Shown here in pieces: positions 54,811 to 63,542 of a stretch of DNA of 64,000 nucleotides. Below the pieces are notes generated by a model, which saw only the letters and a program-made list of their open reading frames with translations, was not told the DNA's origin and made no database searches. The stretch is from Halococcus salsus (GTDB lineage: Archaea; Halobacteriota; Halobacteria; Halobacteriales; Halococcaceae), in the NCBI RefSeq assembly GCF_009900715.1, contig NZ_JAAAJC010000004.1, forward strand, positions 124,001 to 188,000. Reading direction: 5' to 3'. A program made the position numbers and the translations under genes. Position 1 is the stretch's first letter; each line of letters begins with the position of its first letter.

Positions 54811-55800
54811 ATGGCGGTCTCAAGCGCCCCCGGCAAGGTCTATCTCTTCGGCGAACACGCGGTGGTCTACGGCGAGCCCGCGGTGCCGTGTGCGATCGAG
54901 CGCCGGGCACGGGTCGAAGCCACCCGGCGCTCGGATAGTCGGGTCCGGGTCCACGCCCACGACCTCTACCTCAACGGCTTCAGCGTCGAGTACGCGGGGC
55001 CGGCCGACGACCGACCGACCGTGGCCACCGACCAGTCGGTGCTCGACCTCGGGATGCGCTACATCGACGGCGCGATCGACCGTGCCCGCGACCTCGCCGA
55101 CCAGCCCGAAGTGGGTCTCGACGTCACCGTCGAGAGCGACCTCCCGCTGGGGGCCGGTCTCGGCTCGTCGGCGGCGGTCGTGGTGGCGGGGATCGACGCC
55201 ACGGCACGCGAACTCGGTGTCGAGCTCAGTTCGAAGGAGGTGGCGAACCACGCCTACAGGGTCGAACACGAGGTTCAAGACGGGGAAGCCTCGCGCGCCG
55301 ACACGTTCTGCTCGGCGACCGGCGGCGCGGCGAAGGTCGAGGGCGACGACTGTGAGACCATCGACGCACCGAACCTCCCGTTCGTGGTCGGCTACGACGG
55401 CGGCACCGGCAACACCGGCGAACTCGTCGCGGGCGTACGGGCGCTCCGCGAGGAGTACGACTTCGCGGCCGACACGGTGGGGGCGATCGGCGACCTCGTG
55501 CGCCGCGGCGAGCGCGCACTCGACGCGGGCGACGTCGACGAACTCGGCCGGCTGATGGACGTCAACCACGGTCTGCTCTCGGCGCTCGGGGTCTCCTCGC
55601 GCTCGCTCGACGCGATGGTGTGGGCGGCCCGCGAGGCGGGCGCACGGGGGGCGAAACTCACCGGGTCCGGGGGTGGGGGCTGTATCGTCGCGCTCGACGA
55701 GACCGAGGACACCCCGACGGCGCTCGGGTACACCCCCGAGTGCGAACGGGCGTTCCGCGCGGAACTCGACACCGAGGGTGTCCGGCAGGAGGACGGATGA
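54811..55800 (+). CDS. mvk: Mevalonate kinase
   Basis: The 329-residue GHMP kinase has the N-terminal APGKVYLFGEHAVVYGEPA signature, the ATP loop PLGAGLGSSAAVVVAG near 110-125, and the C-terminal KLTGSGGGGCIVAL motif near 290. It phosphorylates mevalonate. The stop overlaps the ATG of isopentenyl phosphate kinase (ATGA), joining two steps of the archaeal alternative mevalonate pathway. Length is normal. Confidence 0.95.
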   Translation: MAVSSAPGKVYLFGEHAVVYGEPAVPCAIERRARVEATRRSDSRVRVHAHDLYLNGFSVEYAGPADDRPTVATDQSVLDLGMRYIDGAIDRARDLADQPEVGLDVTVESDLPLGAGLGSSAAVVVAGIDATARELGVELSSKEVANHAYRVEHEVQDGEASRADTFCSATGGAAKVEGDDCETIDAPNLPFVVGYDGGTGNTGELVAGVRALREEYDFAADTVGAIGDLVRRGERALDAGDVDELGRLMDVNHGLLSALGVSSRSLDAMVWAAREAGARGAKLTGSGGGGCIVALDETEDTPTALGYTPECERAFRAELDTEGVRQEDG

Positions 55801-56567
55801 CCGGCGAGCCGAACACGGAAAGTCGAGCCGCGACGAAAGCGGCGGTGCTCAAACTCGGCGGGAGCGTCATCACGGACAAGTCCAACCCCGAAACCCTCGA
55901 TACGGAGACACTTGACCGCGCCGCGGACGCGGTGGCGGCGTTCGAGGGGGAGCTCGTCGTGGTCCACGGCGGCGGGAGCTTCGGCCACCACCACGCCAGC
56001 GAGCACGGGATCACGACGACGGCCGGGAGTCACGATGCGACGGGCGCACGCGCCGTCCACGACGCGATGCGACGGCTCAACGACGCGGTGCTCGACGCGC
56101 TCCGCGAATGCGGCGTCCCGGCGCTCCCGCTCCACCCCCTCTCGGCGGCCACGCGCGACGATTCCGGGGAACTCTCGCTGGCGACCGACGTCGTCGCAAG
56201 GATGCTCGGCGAGGGGTTCGTCCCCGTGGTCCAGGCCGACGTGGTCACTCATGTGGGTCGAGGTGTGACGATCCTGAGCGGCGACGAACTGGTGGTCGTG
56301 CTCGCGAGGGCGCTCGATGCCGACCGAGTGGGCGTCTGTTCCGGCGTGCCGGGTGTGTTCGACACCGACGGGGCGGTCATCGACCGCATCGACTCCTTCG
56401 AGGACGTGCGGGCGGCGCTCGGTGGGAGCGACGCGACCGACGTCACCGGGGGAATGAGCGCGAAGGTCGAGGCGCTGCTCGGGCTCGACGCGCCGGCCTG
56501 GGTGTTCGGCCTCGACGACCTCCCCCGATTCCTCGACGGCGAGTCCGCAGGGACGCGAATCGGGTAG
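55797..56567 (+). CDS. Isopentenyl phosphate kinase
   Basis: The 256-residue amino acid kinase-fold protein has AVLKLGGSVITDKSNPET, the substrate VVHGGGSFGHHHASEHG loop (His near the active site) and DVTGGMSAKVEALL near the end. It phosphorylates isopentenyl phosphate to IPP, the last step of the archaeal mevalonate variant. The ATG (55797) overlaps the mevalonate kinase stop. It has the adjacent RNase J and polyprenyl synthase genes downstream. Confidence 0.95.
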   Translation: MTGEPNTESRAATKAAVLKLGGSVITDKSNPETLDTETLDRAADAVAAFEGELVVVHGGGSFGHHHASEHGITTTAGSHDATGARAVHDAMRRLNDAVLDALRECGVPALPLHPLSAATRDDSGELSLATDVVARMLGEGFVPVVQADVVTHVGRGVTILSGDELVVVLARALDADRVGVCSGVPGVFDTDGAVIDRIDSFEDVRAALGGSDATDVTGGMSAKVEALLGLDAPAWVFGLDDLPRFLDGESAGTRIG

Positions 56568-56646
56568 TCGATCCGACCGGAAAGCGACCACGGGACCCGG
56601 ATCGAGCAGGAAGAACTATGCCCTCACTCGGTGTTTCGTTCGGTGT

Positions 56647-56985
56647 ATGTCAAGTGTCAACATTACTACCGCCATCAAGTACGGTTTCATCGTGGTCGCG
56701 TACTTCGTCGGAATCCTGATCCTCGGGGGGATCGTCGCTGCGATCGGGTTCGCGCTCGTCGGTGTCGGCGGGAGCGGGTTCGGGGATGCCAGCGGGGGGG
56801 TCGGCGCGGCTGGCGGCGTCCTCGCGCTGGTCGGCATCGTCGTCGGCATCCTCGGCTACGTGATCATCATCGGGGCGGCGTTCGGCATCCAGTACAAGAT
56901 CATCTCCGACGGGGTGGCGCGCGGCATCGAAACCGCCGGTGGGGTGACGGGTGGACGCGCGACCGACGCCGACGAACGGACGTAA
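56647..56985 (+). CDS. Small membrane protein with Gly-rich loop
   Basis: The 112-residue protein has two hydrophobic helices (about 12-40 and 58-85) separated by a Gly-rich loop (GVGGSGFGDASGGVG). The C-terminus is short and acidic. Family not recognised. It lies in the same direction between isopentenyl phosphate kinase and RNase J, with an own leader of about 80 bases. Confidence 0.7.
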   Translation: MSSVNITTAIKYGFIVVAYFVGILILGGIVAAIGFALVGVGGSGFGDASGGVGAAGGVLALVGIVVGILGYVIIIGAAFGIQYKIISDGVARGIETAGGVTGGRATDADERT

Positions 56986-57018
56986 TCGGGCATATCGTTC
57001 CGGGAGCGAGCCACGGGG

Positions 57019-57080
57019 TTTATACCACCCCCGTCCCGTAGCAACGCACATCCGAGAGACCGCCCCGAGCATCGGGGCGG
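57019..57080 (+). promoter_or_regulatory. TATA box and leader hairpin of the RNase J gene
   Basis: TTTATAC at 57019-57025 predicts a start site near 57046-57050. A perfect nine-pair stem, CCGCCCCGA with TCGGGGCGG (57060-57068 and 57072-57080) around the three-base loop GCA, lies in the leader about 70 bases before the ATG at 57151. Confidence 0.55.
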
Positions 57081-57150
57081 CCGGGCGGGTCGCGTGACCT
57101 CGCCAGCCGGCGGAACATCCCTGCTCGCGGGCGGCTCTGGAGTACTAACC

Positions 57151-58497
57151 ATGGAAATCGATATTGCAACCATCGGCGGCTACGAAGAGGTCGGCCGACA
57201 GATGACCGCCGTTCGGGCGGGCGACGACATCGTCGTCTTCGACATGGGTCTCAACCTCTCGAAGGTCCTGATCCACGACAACGTCGAAACCGAACGAATG
57301 CACAGTCTCGACCTGATCGACATGGGCGCGATCCCCGACGACCGGGTCATGTCCGACCTGGATGGGGAAGTCCAGGCCATCGTCCCGACCCACGGCCACC
57401 TCGACCACATCGGGGCCATCTCGAAGCTCGCCCACCGCTACGACGCGCCCGTGGTGGCGACGCCGTTCACGATCGAACTCGTCAAACAGCAGATCGAGAG
57501 CGAGGAGAAGTTCGGGGTCGGCAACGACCTCGTCAAGATGGACCCGGGCGAGTCGATGGAGATCGGCAACGGGCTCGATCTCGAGTTCGTCAACGTCACC
57601 CACTCGATCATCGACGCGATCAACCCCGTGCTCCACACCCCCGAGGGATCGATCATCTACGGGCTCGACAAGCGCCTCGACCACACCCCCGTGATCGGCG
57701 ACCCGATCGACATGGACCGCTTCCGCGAGATCGGTCGCGAGGGCGAGGGCGTGCTCTGCTACATCGAGGACTGCACCAACGCCGGCCGCAAGGGCCGAAC
57801 CCCGAGCGAGCAGCTCGCTCGTGAGGAGGTCCGTGACGTGCTCTACAGCATGGAGGACTACAAGGGCGGCATCGTCGCCACCACCTTCTCCAGTCAGATC
57901 GCGCGGGTCAAGTCCATCGTGGAGTTCGCGAAGGACATCGGCCGTCAGCCCGTCCTCCTCGGTCGCTCGATGGAGAAATATTCGGGGACTGCCGAACGCC
58001 TCGACTTCGTCGACTTCCCCGACGACCTCGGGATGTTCGGTCACCGGCAGTCGGTCGACCGGACCTTCAAGCGGATCATGAACGAGGGCAAGGAGAACTT
58101 CCTGCCGATCGTCACGGGCCACCAGGGCGAGCCGCGCGCGATGCTCACCCGGATGGGTCGGGGCGAGACGCCCTACCAGCTCGACGAGGGTGACAAAGTG
58201 GTCTTCTCGGCACGGGTCATTCCCGAGCCGACGAACGAGGGCCAGCGCTACCAATCCGAGCAGTTGCTCCGAATGCAGGGCGCACGCATCTTCGACGACG
58301 TCCACGTTTCGGGCCACATGTCTCAGGAGGGCCACTACACGATGCTCGACGCCATCCAGCCCCAGCACGTGATCCCGGCCCACAACGACCTCGAACACCT
58401 CGCGCGCTACATCGACCTCGCCGAGAGCCAGGGCTACCGGATGGGTCGGGACCTCCACGCGACGCGCAACGGCAACGTCATCTCGCTGGTCGAATGA
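57151..58497 (+). CDS. Ribonuclease J (metallo-beta-lactamase exoribonuclease)
   Basis: The 448-residue MBL/beta-CASP protein has the HxHxDH motif in [13 protein letters not shown] near residue 80, [13 protein letters not shown], and the beta-CASP closing [15 protein letters not shown] with IPAHNDL near the end. Archaeal RNase J is a 5'-to-3' exoribonuclease. The ATG at 57151 opens [14 protein letters not shown], the conserved start; an in-frame GTG at 57094 would add a Gly-rich 19-residue extension. Its stop overlaps the polyprenyl synthase start (ATGA), an unusual but conserved coupling to isoprenoid genes. Confidence 0.94.
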   Translation: MEIDIATIGGYEEVGRQMTAVRAGDDIVVFDMGLNLSKVLIHDNVETERMHSLDLIDMGAIPDDRVMSDLDGEVQAIVPTHGHLDHIGAISKLAHRYDAPVVATPFTIELVKQQIESEEKFGVGNDLVKMDPGESMEIGNGLDLEFVNVTHSIIDAINPVLHTPEGSIIYGLDKRLDHTPVIGDPIDMDRFREIGREGEGVLCYIEDCTNAGRKGRTPSEQLAREEVRDVLYSMEDYKGGIVATTFSSQIARVKSIVEFAKDIGRQPVLLGRSMEKYSGTAERLDFVDFPDDLGMFGHRQSVDRTFKRIMNEGKENFLPIVTGHQGEPRAMLTRMGRGETPYQLDEGDKVVFSARVIPEPTNEGQRYQSEQLLRMQGARIFDDVHVSGHMSQEGHYTMLDAIQPQHVIPAHNDLEHLARYIDLAESQGYRMGRDLHATRNGNVISLVE

Positions 58498-59543
58498 GCG
58501 CTTCGGGGGCGGCGGTCGTCGAGGCGGTCGCGGCACGACGGGAGCGCGTCAACGCGTCGCTCTCGGAGTACCTCCCGATAGGCGAGCCCGAGCGCCTCTA
58601 CCGCGCCTCGCGTCACCTGCTCGACGCCGGCGGCAAGCGCCTCCGGCCCGCGGTCACGCTGCTCGTGGCCGAGGCGCTCACCGACACCGAACCGCTCGGT
58701 GCGGACTACCAGTCGTTCCCGACGCTCGGCGGGTCGGGGCCCGACGAGATAGACCTCATGGCGGCCGCGGTGAGCATCGAGACGATCCAGTCCTTCACCC
58801 TGATCCACGACGACATCATGGACGAGGACGACCTCCGGCGCGGGGTGCCCTCCGTCCACAGCGCGTTCGACACCGAGACCGCGATCCTCGCTGGCGACAC
58901 GCTCTACGCGAAAGCCTTCGAGTTCATGCTCGCCACCGGCGCGCCACCCGAGCGCACCGTGCGCGCACTCTCGGAGCTCGCCAGGACCTGTACCCGGATC
59001 TGTGAGGGGCAGTCGCTCGACGTCGCCTTCGAGCACCGCGACGACGTCACGACCGACGAGTACATCACGATGGTCGAGCAGAAGACGGCCGTTCTCTACG
59101 CCGCCGCGGCCCGCATCCCGGCGATCCTGCTCGGCGCGGACGACGAGACGACCGAGGCGCTCCGCCAGTACGGGCTCGACATCGGCCGGGCGTTCCAGAT
59201 CCGCGACGACGTGCTCGATCTCACTGTTCCGAGCGAGCAGCTCGGCAAGCAGCGCGGCAGCGACCTCGTCGAGGGCAAGCGCACCGCCGTCACGCTCCAC
59301 GCCAGCGAGCACGGCGTCGACCTCGACGACCTCGTGGTGGCCGAGACGCCCGCGGCGGTCACCGAGGAGGAGGTCGACGCCGCGGTCGCCGAACTCGACG
59401 CCGCGGGCAGCATCGAGTACGCCCGCACCCTCAGCCGCGACCTCGTCGACCGCGGGAAGTCCCACCTCGAAGTCCTCCCCGACAACGAGGCCCGCCGCCT
59501 GCTCGCTGGCGTCGCGGAGTACCTGATCGAGCGCGGGTATTAG
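58494..59543 (+). CDS. Polyprenyl diphosphate synthase (geranylgeranyl/farnesyl type)
   Basis: The 349-residue trans-prenyl synthase has both aspartate motifs, [11 protein letters not shown] near 105 and QIRDDVLDL near 240, and the [14 protein letters not shown] start of the family. It builds C15-C20 allylic diphosphates for archaeal lipids and probably feeds the GGGP synthase at 14170-14874. It overlaps RNase J by four bases and ends the mvk-ipk-RNase J-prenyl synthase cluster. Confidence 0.94.
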   Translation: MSASGAAVVEAVAARRERVNASLSEYLPIGEPERLYRASRHLLDAGGKRLRPAVTLLVAEALTDTEPLGADYQSFPTLGGSGPDEIDLMAAAVSIETIQSFTLIHDDIMDEDDLRRGVPSVHSAFDTETAILAGDTLYAKAFEFMLATGAPPERTVRALSELARTCTRICEGQSLDVAFEHRDDVTTDEYITMVEQKTAVLYAAAARIPAILLGADDETTEALRQYGLDIGRAFQIRDDVLDLTVPSEQLGKQRGSDLVEGKRTAVTLHASEHGVDLDDLVVAETPAAVTEEEVDAAVAELDAAGSIEYARTLSRDLVDRGKSHLEVLPDNEARRLLAGVAEYLIERGY

Positions 59544-59555
59544 ATCCCCACGCTC

Positions 59556-59605
59556 CCACCTTTTGCTGCGGTCGCTCGCGTTGCTCGCTCCCTGGCAAAA
59601 TGTGG
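59556..59605. repeat. Long hairpin element after the isoprenoid operon
   Basis: CCACCTTTTGC and GCAAAATGTGG pair at ten of eleven positions around a 28-base centre that itself repeats CTCGC-type words. It lies 12 bases after the polyprenyl synthase stop. Elements of this sequence type are scattered in haloarchaeal genomes; I know of no firm role. A terminator or RNA-stabilising role is possible. Confidence 0.6.
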
Positions 59606-59942
59606 ATCAAAAGCGCGTCGGGTTCCCGCCGGTCACCCTCGCGCCCGCTCGTTCGCCGTCGGCTCACTCGCGGTGGGATCACTAACCGCTCCGCAACCGC
59701 ATAGCGCCGCCTCCGTCGAAGCCCTCGCGCCTACGGCGCTCGCCCTTCATCCACCAGGGACCGCTCCGCGCCACCGCCGCCAACCGCACCGCTGTCGCGG
59801 CCGTACCGCTCCGCACCGCCGGCTGCGCGGCGACTGCCGACTCCAGAGACGACCATTGCAAACAAATCTCAATCCGTCGGTTTTCGGGTGATTCGGACCG
59901 GGAATGAAAAGGAACTTACCCGACGGCCGAGACGGAGTTCGC
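59606..59942. other. Intergenic region with CCGCTCCGC repeats, no gene
   Basis: No convincing gene is present. ACCGCTCCGC occurs three times (59685-59694, 59760-59769, 59805-59814) in a GC-rich, codon-poor tract. A more AT-rich stretch at about 59860-59925 leads to the next gene and probably holds its promoter. Confidence 0.5.
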
Positions 59943-60908
59943 ATGAAGGCTATCGTGCTCGCCGGCGGGTATGCGACCCGACTCTGGCCGATCACCAAAC
60001 ACCGGCCCAAGATGTTCCTCCCCGTCGGTGACACCGTCGTCATCGACCGGATCTTCGAGGAGCTCGAAGCCGACGAGCGGATCGAGGAGGTCTACATCTC
60101 GACCAACGAGCGCTTCGCCGAGGAGTTCGAGGCCCACGTCGAGGAACGGGGCTTCGAGAAACCCACGCTCTCGATCGAGGACACCACGGGCGAGGACGAG
60201 AAATTCGGGGCGGTCGGCGCGCTCGCCCAGCTCATCGACCGCGAGAACGTCGACGACGACCTCCTCGTGGTCGCGGGCGACAACCTCCTCAGCTTCTCGC
60301 TCGGCGACTTCATCGACGACTTCGAGGAGCGCACCGAACCCACGATCGCGGCCTACGACGTCGGCTCGCGCGAACGCGCCAAGTCCTACGGTCTCGTCGA
60401 ACTCGACGGCGATCGGGTCGTGGACTTCCAGGAGAAACCCGAGGACCCCAACTCCACGCTGGTCTCGATCGCGTGCTACGCCTTCCCCGCCGACGCGCTC
60501 GTGCTCGATGAGTACCTCGCGGACGACAACAACCCGGACGAGCCGGGCCGGTTCGTCCAGTGGCTCCGGGGCCAGCGCGACGTCTACGCCTACACCTTCG
60601 ACGGCGCGTGGTTCGACATCGGCACGCCCGAGAGCTACCTCGACACCGTCGCGTGGGCGATCGACGGCGATTCGTCCATCGCGTCCGACGCCACCGTCGA
60701 GAACAGCGAGATCGGGTCGGGCGTCCACGTGATGCCGGGTGCCACCGTCAAGAACTCGACCCTCGAACACTCGGTGGTCTTCCCCGAGGCCACCGTCGAG
60801 GACTGTACGGTTCGCGACTCGATCCTCGACAAACACGTCGACGTCGCCGGGGTCGACCTCACCGGCGCGCTCGTCGGCGAGCACACCGTGATCCCGAACG
60901 ACGAGTAA
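59943..60908 (+). CDS. Sugar-1-phosphate nucleotidyltransferase (AglF-like)
   Basis: The 321-residue protein starts with AIVLAGGYATRLWPITKHRPKMFLP (in part), the GGxGTRL-type nucleotide loop. It carries a Rossmann-like domain to about 235 and a C-terminal left-handed-beta-helix stretch with hexapeptide-like strands (DATVENSEIGSGVHVMPG, TVKNSTLEHSV). It joins sugar-1-phosphate and NTP to a nucleotide sugar for glycan assembly, such as AglF in Haloferax. The exact sugar is not deducible. Confidence 0.87.
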   Translation: MKAIVLAGGYATRLWPITKHRPKMFLPVGDTVVIDRIFEELEADERIEEVYISTNERFAEEFEAHVEERGFEKPTLSIEDTTGEDEKFGAVGALAQLIDRENVDDDLLVVAGDNLLSFSLGDFIDDFEERTEPTIAAYDVGSRERAKSYGLVELDGDRVVDFQEKPEDPNSTLVSIACYAFPADALVLDEYLADDNNPDEPGRFVQWLRGQRDVYAYTFDGAWFDIGTPESYLDTVAWAIDGDSSIASDATVENSEIGSGVHVMPGATVKNSTLEHSVVFPEATVEDCTVRDSILDKHVDVAGVDLTGALVGEHTVIPNDE

Positions 60909-60951
60909 CGGGATCCGGTGGATTCTTTTCCCGACGGGCCGTTCTCGCGAT

Positions 60952-61077
60952 ATGGCATCACGCAAAACGAAGGTCGCATTCGGCCTCGGTGTCCTGCTCG
61001 CCGCCTCGTTCGCGATCCACTACGCCCTGTTCGGCGCGCTGCCGCTCGGCAAACCGTCGATGCTCGACGACGAGTAA
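60952..61077 (+). CDS. 41-residue single-helix membrane protein
   Basis: This very short gene encodes 41 residues with a basic start (MASRKTKVAF), one helix from about 8 to 26 (FGLGVLLAASFAIHYALFG), and an acidic end, KPSMLDDE. The sequence matches a type of tiny haloarchaeal membrane protein; no name is certain. It lies 43 bases after the nucleotidyltransferase and 12 bases before the convergent Dph6 gene. Confidence 0.65.
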   Translation: MASRKTKVAFGLGVLLAASFAIHYALFGALPLGKPSMLDDE

Positions 61078-61089
61078 CTATCCGAACGA

Positions 61090-61797
61090 CTACCCGAGCC
61101 GCGCGTCGGTGACCCGGAGCCGACCGCGCGTCCCGTCCCACTCGGTCTCGTAGTCGAGTTCGATCGGACGCGCCATGTGCGGCCCGTCGGTCACCAACGT
61201 CTCGAACTCCCCGCCCTCGCCGAGCACGTGGACCCCGTACTCCTCGTGAAGGGCTTGGAGGTCGTCGAACGCTTCTTCGTCGAGCACGCGCCCGAGCCAC
61301 GACTCGTCGAGGCCACGGGCCGCGACCTGTACCACTCGGATCTCGAAGCCCGCATCGAGCATCGCGTCGGCGAGCTCGCGCGGGTCGCGCCCCCAGAGCG
61401 GGGCGAACAACTCGATGCCGAGCCGGTCGCACATCCCCTGGATCCGGCTCGTCTGGAACTCGCTCTCGACCGCCCCCGCGGTGACCCCCGCGAGGTCCCC
61501 ATCCATGGTGAGGTCGCGGAGGGCGCGTTCGAGGGGTTCGAGTTCGGCGTCGCCGCGCGCACCGGACTCCTCGATGCCCCGCCCCGCCTCGTCCGGGTCG
61601 ACCTCGACGAGTTCGATCCCGATACTCTCGGCCGCGAGCCGCGCGAGCCGCGTCTCGGGCACGTGATACATGTACGAGCCGTCGTCGGGATGCACCGTCA
61701 GGAGCCGCTCGACCGGCAGGTCGGTTTCGAGCGCGCGGTAGAGCGCCCACGAGGAGTCCTTGCCGCCGGAGAACAAGCTCACCCACGCCTCCGTCAT
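61090..61797 (-). CDS. Diphthine--ammonia ligase
   Basis: The 235-residue adenine nucleotide alpha-hydrolase-like enzyme has the PP-loop SLFSGGKDSSWALY near the start, the VTAGAVESEFQTSR segment, and the EGGEFETLVTDGP motif near the end. It makes diphthamide on elongation factor 2 from diphthine, ATP and ammonia. The ATG at 61797 opens MTEAWVSLFSGGK; an upstream in-frame ATG at 61857 lacks support. Confidence 0.92.
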   Translation of the reverse strand: MTEAWVSLFSGGKDSSWALYRALETDLPVERLLTVHPDDGSYMYHVPETRLARLAAESIGIELVEVDPDEAGRGIEESGARGDAELEPLERALRDLTMDGDLAGVTAGAVESEFQTSRIQGMCDRLGIELFAPLWGRDPRELADAMLDAGFEIRVVQVAARGLDESWLGRVLDEEAFDDLQALHEEYGVHVLGEGGEFETLVTDGPHMARPIELDYETEWDGTRGRLRVTDARLG

Positions 61798-61906
61798 GGG
61801 CTTCGTACCGCGGCGAGGGCTAAACCCACGTCGGTCGACCGGCGTCGGGCGCGACATCGGTCGCCAACCCGGAAGGTTAAGACCGTCGGGCCGAGTATTG
61901 GGGGAA

Positions 61907-62374
61907 ATGAGCCGTCATCGCGCCGGCAAGCGCCCGTGGCTCGCCGCGGTGCTCGCGGTCATCTACCCGGGGCTGGGCCACCTCTATCTCCGGCGGTGGT
62001 TCCGGGCGCTCGCGTGGTTCCTCCTGGTGTTTCTCACGGTCCAGATCACGCTCCCTCCGTCGGCGCTCCCCGAGTCGGGGGAGTTCAGCATCGAGGCGGT
62101 GCTGGCGGCGAGCCAGGCGCTCCCGATCGAAGCCACGTTCGCGCTCCTCGTGCTCACGATCCTCAACATCGCCGACGCCTACTACCTCGCCCGCCAGCGG
62201 AGCACGGAGGCCGCGGGGCGAAGCGAACCGATGGAGACGATCCAGGGTGCCGTAGGCGACGATTCGACGGGCGACGAGTCCCCGGACCACTGTCCCCACT
62301 GCGGCCGCACGACCGACACCGACCTCGATTTCTGCCAGTGGTGCGGCGAACCGCTCGACACCGAGCCCGCGTGA
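61907..62374 (+). CDS. Membrane protein with C-terminal zinc ribbon
   Basis: The 155-residue protein has two to three hydrophobic helices (about 12-30, 34-50, 75-95), then a short linker and the zinc ribbon CPHCGRTTDTDLDFCQWCG (C-x2-C-x11-C-x2-C) near residue 130. The type is common in haloarchaea. Function is unknown. ATG is preceded by GGGGAAA. Confidence 0.75.
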   Translation: MSRHRAGKRPWLAAVLAVIYPGLGHLYLRRWFRALAWFLLVFLTVQITLPPSALPESGEFSIEAVLAASQALPIEATFALLVLTILNIADAYYLARQRSTEAAGRSEPMETIQGAVGDDSTGDESPDHCPHCGRTTDTDLDFCQWCGEPLDTEPA

Positions 62375-62418
62375 CCCGCGGGCGTGGAGTAGAAGTTCGC
62401 CGAGGTCTTTAACGACCC

Positions 62419-62835
62419 ATGGGCTACGCCTGTCCGGTCTGTGAGACGCCCCAGGCCGACGCGCACCACCTCGCCAACCACCTCGCGTTCACCGCGTTGC
62501 TCGGCGACGACGACCACGAAGCCTGGCTCGACGAGCACACGCCCGGCTGGGACGAGGCGGGCGAGGACGAACTCGCCGAACGGGTGCTCGCGGAGGCCAA
62601 GGAGGTCGAGTTCCCGCAGGTCTTCGAGGACACCACTGATGACCACGACCACAATCACGACCATCACGACCACGACGAGCCTCGACCCGGCGAGCTCTTC
62701 GACGACGAGCCACCGATGGCGGGCGGTCGCGGACCCGACGAGGGCCGCGGCCCCGGTGGAGAGGTCGACCCCGAGACGGCCGAGGCGCTCCGGAAGGCTC
62801 GGGAGCTGACCCGCGACGACGACGAAAGCGAGTAG
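62419..62835 (+). CDS. DUF5810-type zinc protein with histidine-rich tract
   Basis: The 138-residue protein starts with a CPVCETPQADAHHLANHLA zinc-finger-like element (CxxC, then HxxxH-type spacing). Its middle holds a tract of alternating Asp and His (DHDHNHDHHDHDE, about residues 75-87), and its end is acidic. It matches the haloarchaeal DUF5810 group. The His/Asp tract could bind zinc, nickel or copper. It precedes a DUF5809-type gene by 23 bases. Confidence 0.8.
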   Translation: MGYACPVCETPQADAHHLANHLAFTALLGDDDHEAWLDEHTPGWDEAGEDELAERVLAEAKEVEFPQVFEDTTDDHDHNHDHHDHDEPRPGELFDDEPPMAGGRGPDEGRGPGGEVDPETAEALRKARELTRDDDESE

Positions 62836-62858
62836 TTCCCTCGGGGTTCAGTCCCGCC

Positions 62859-63275
62859 ATGCACACCCAGGGACGGTTCTCGCCGGCGACCGCCGAGCAG
62901 GCGCACGAACGCTACGACGACCTCGGACCGACCGCCCAGACCGCCGTCCGGGAGGCCGCGACCGCGATGGAGTTCGAGAAGGACGAGTACGACGACCGCG
63001 TGACGAGCGAGGTAGTCGAGCGGGTCCGGAACGCGCTGTTCGCGAGCGAGCTCGAAGTCAGGGTCGGGGACCGCGAGGAGTTCGACGACTGGCTGGCGGA
63101 CCACCCCGACTACGAGTCCCACGTCATCGGGAACGAGAACGTCGACCGGGTGGCCTGGCACGCCGCGCCGTTCGCCGACACCGTCGCGGCGGCGACGTTC
63201 GCCAACCGAGAGCGCGCTGCGGTCGAGACCCTCCGCCGCCAAGCCTTCGGCCGCATCTACCGCGACCTCTTCTAA
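62859..63275 (+). CDS. DUF5809-type protein
   Basis: The 138-residue acidic soluble protein consists of helices with RYDDLGPTAQTAVREAATAMEF, an FDDWLADHPDYESHVIG segment and a conserved end RRQAFGRIYRDLF (parts only). It belongs to the haloarchaeal DUF5809 group, usually beside DUF5810. No active-site motif is evident. Confidence 0.8.
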   Translation: MHTQGRFSPATAEQAHERYDDLGPTAQTAVREAATAMEFEKDEYDDRVTSEVVERVRNALFASELEVRVGDREEFDDWLADHPDYESHVIGNENVDRVAWHAAPFADTVAAATFANRERAAVETLRRQAFGRIYRDLF

Positions 63276-63450
63276 ACTTCTTCTCTGTATCCCGAATCCC
63301 GTCTTCTCTGTGACCAGTCTAAGGTGTGGTCTTGACCGAGGTCCGTAGCTCCGATTACAAGTCCTGATGCAAACGAGAGACCGCACCCGCAACCGCCCCG
63401 CGACAGCCACATACCTCCCCAGCCGACTGCGCTCCTCGATCGCTCGGCTC

Positions 63451-63471
63451 ACGGCTCACTTCGTTCGCCGT
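63451..63471. repeat. Hairpin with loop TCACTTCGTTC (copy A)
   Basis: ACGGC and GCCGT pair around the 11-base loop TCACTTCGTTC. The same loop is used by the copies at 4365-4387 and 63482-63508, with different arms. Confidence 0.6.
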
Positions 63472-63481
63472 TCGCGCGTTC

Positions 63482-63508
63482 GGTGGTGTTCACTTCGTTC
63501 ACACCACC
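63482..63508. repeat. Hairpin with loop TCACTTCGTTC (copy B)
   Basis: GGTGGTGT and ACACCACC make an eight-pair perfect stem around the identical 11-base loop. Confidence 0.62.
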
Positions 63509-63542
63509 CATCGCTCCTTGCGGTGCTCATCCCTCGTACAGT

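Noticed and set aside
57094-57150. GTG at 57094 as the RNase J start
   Set aside because: The added residues are Gly-rich and do not resemble a conserved RNase J N-terminus, which begins at the ATG at 57151.
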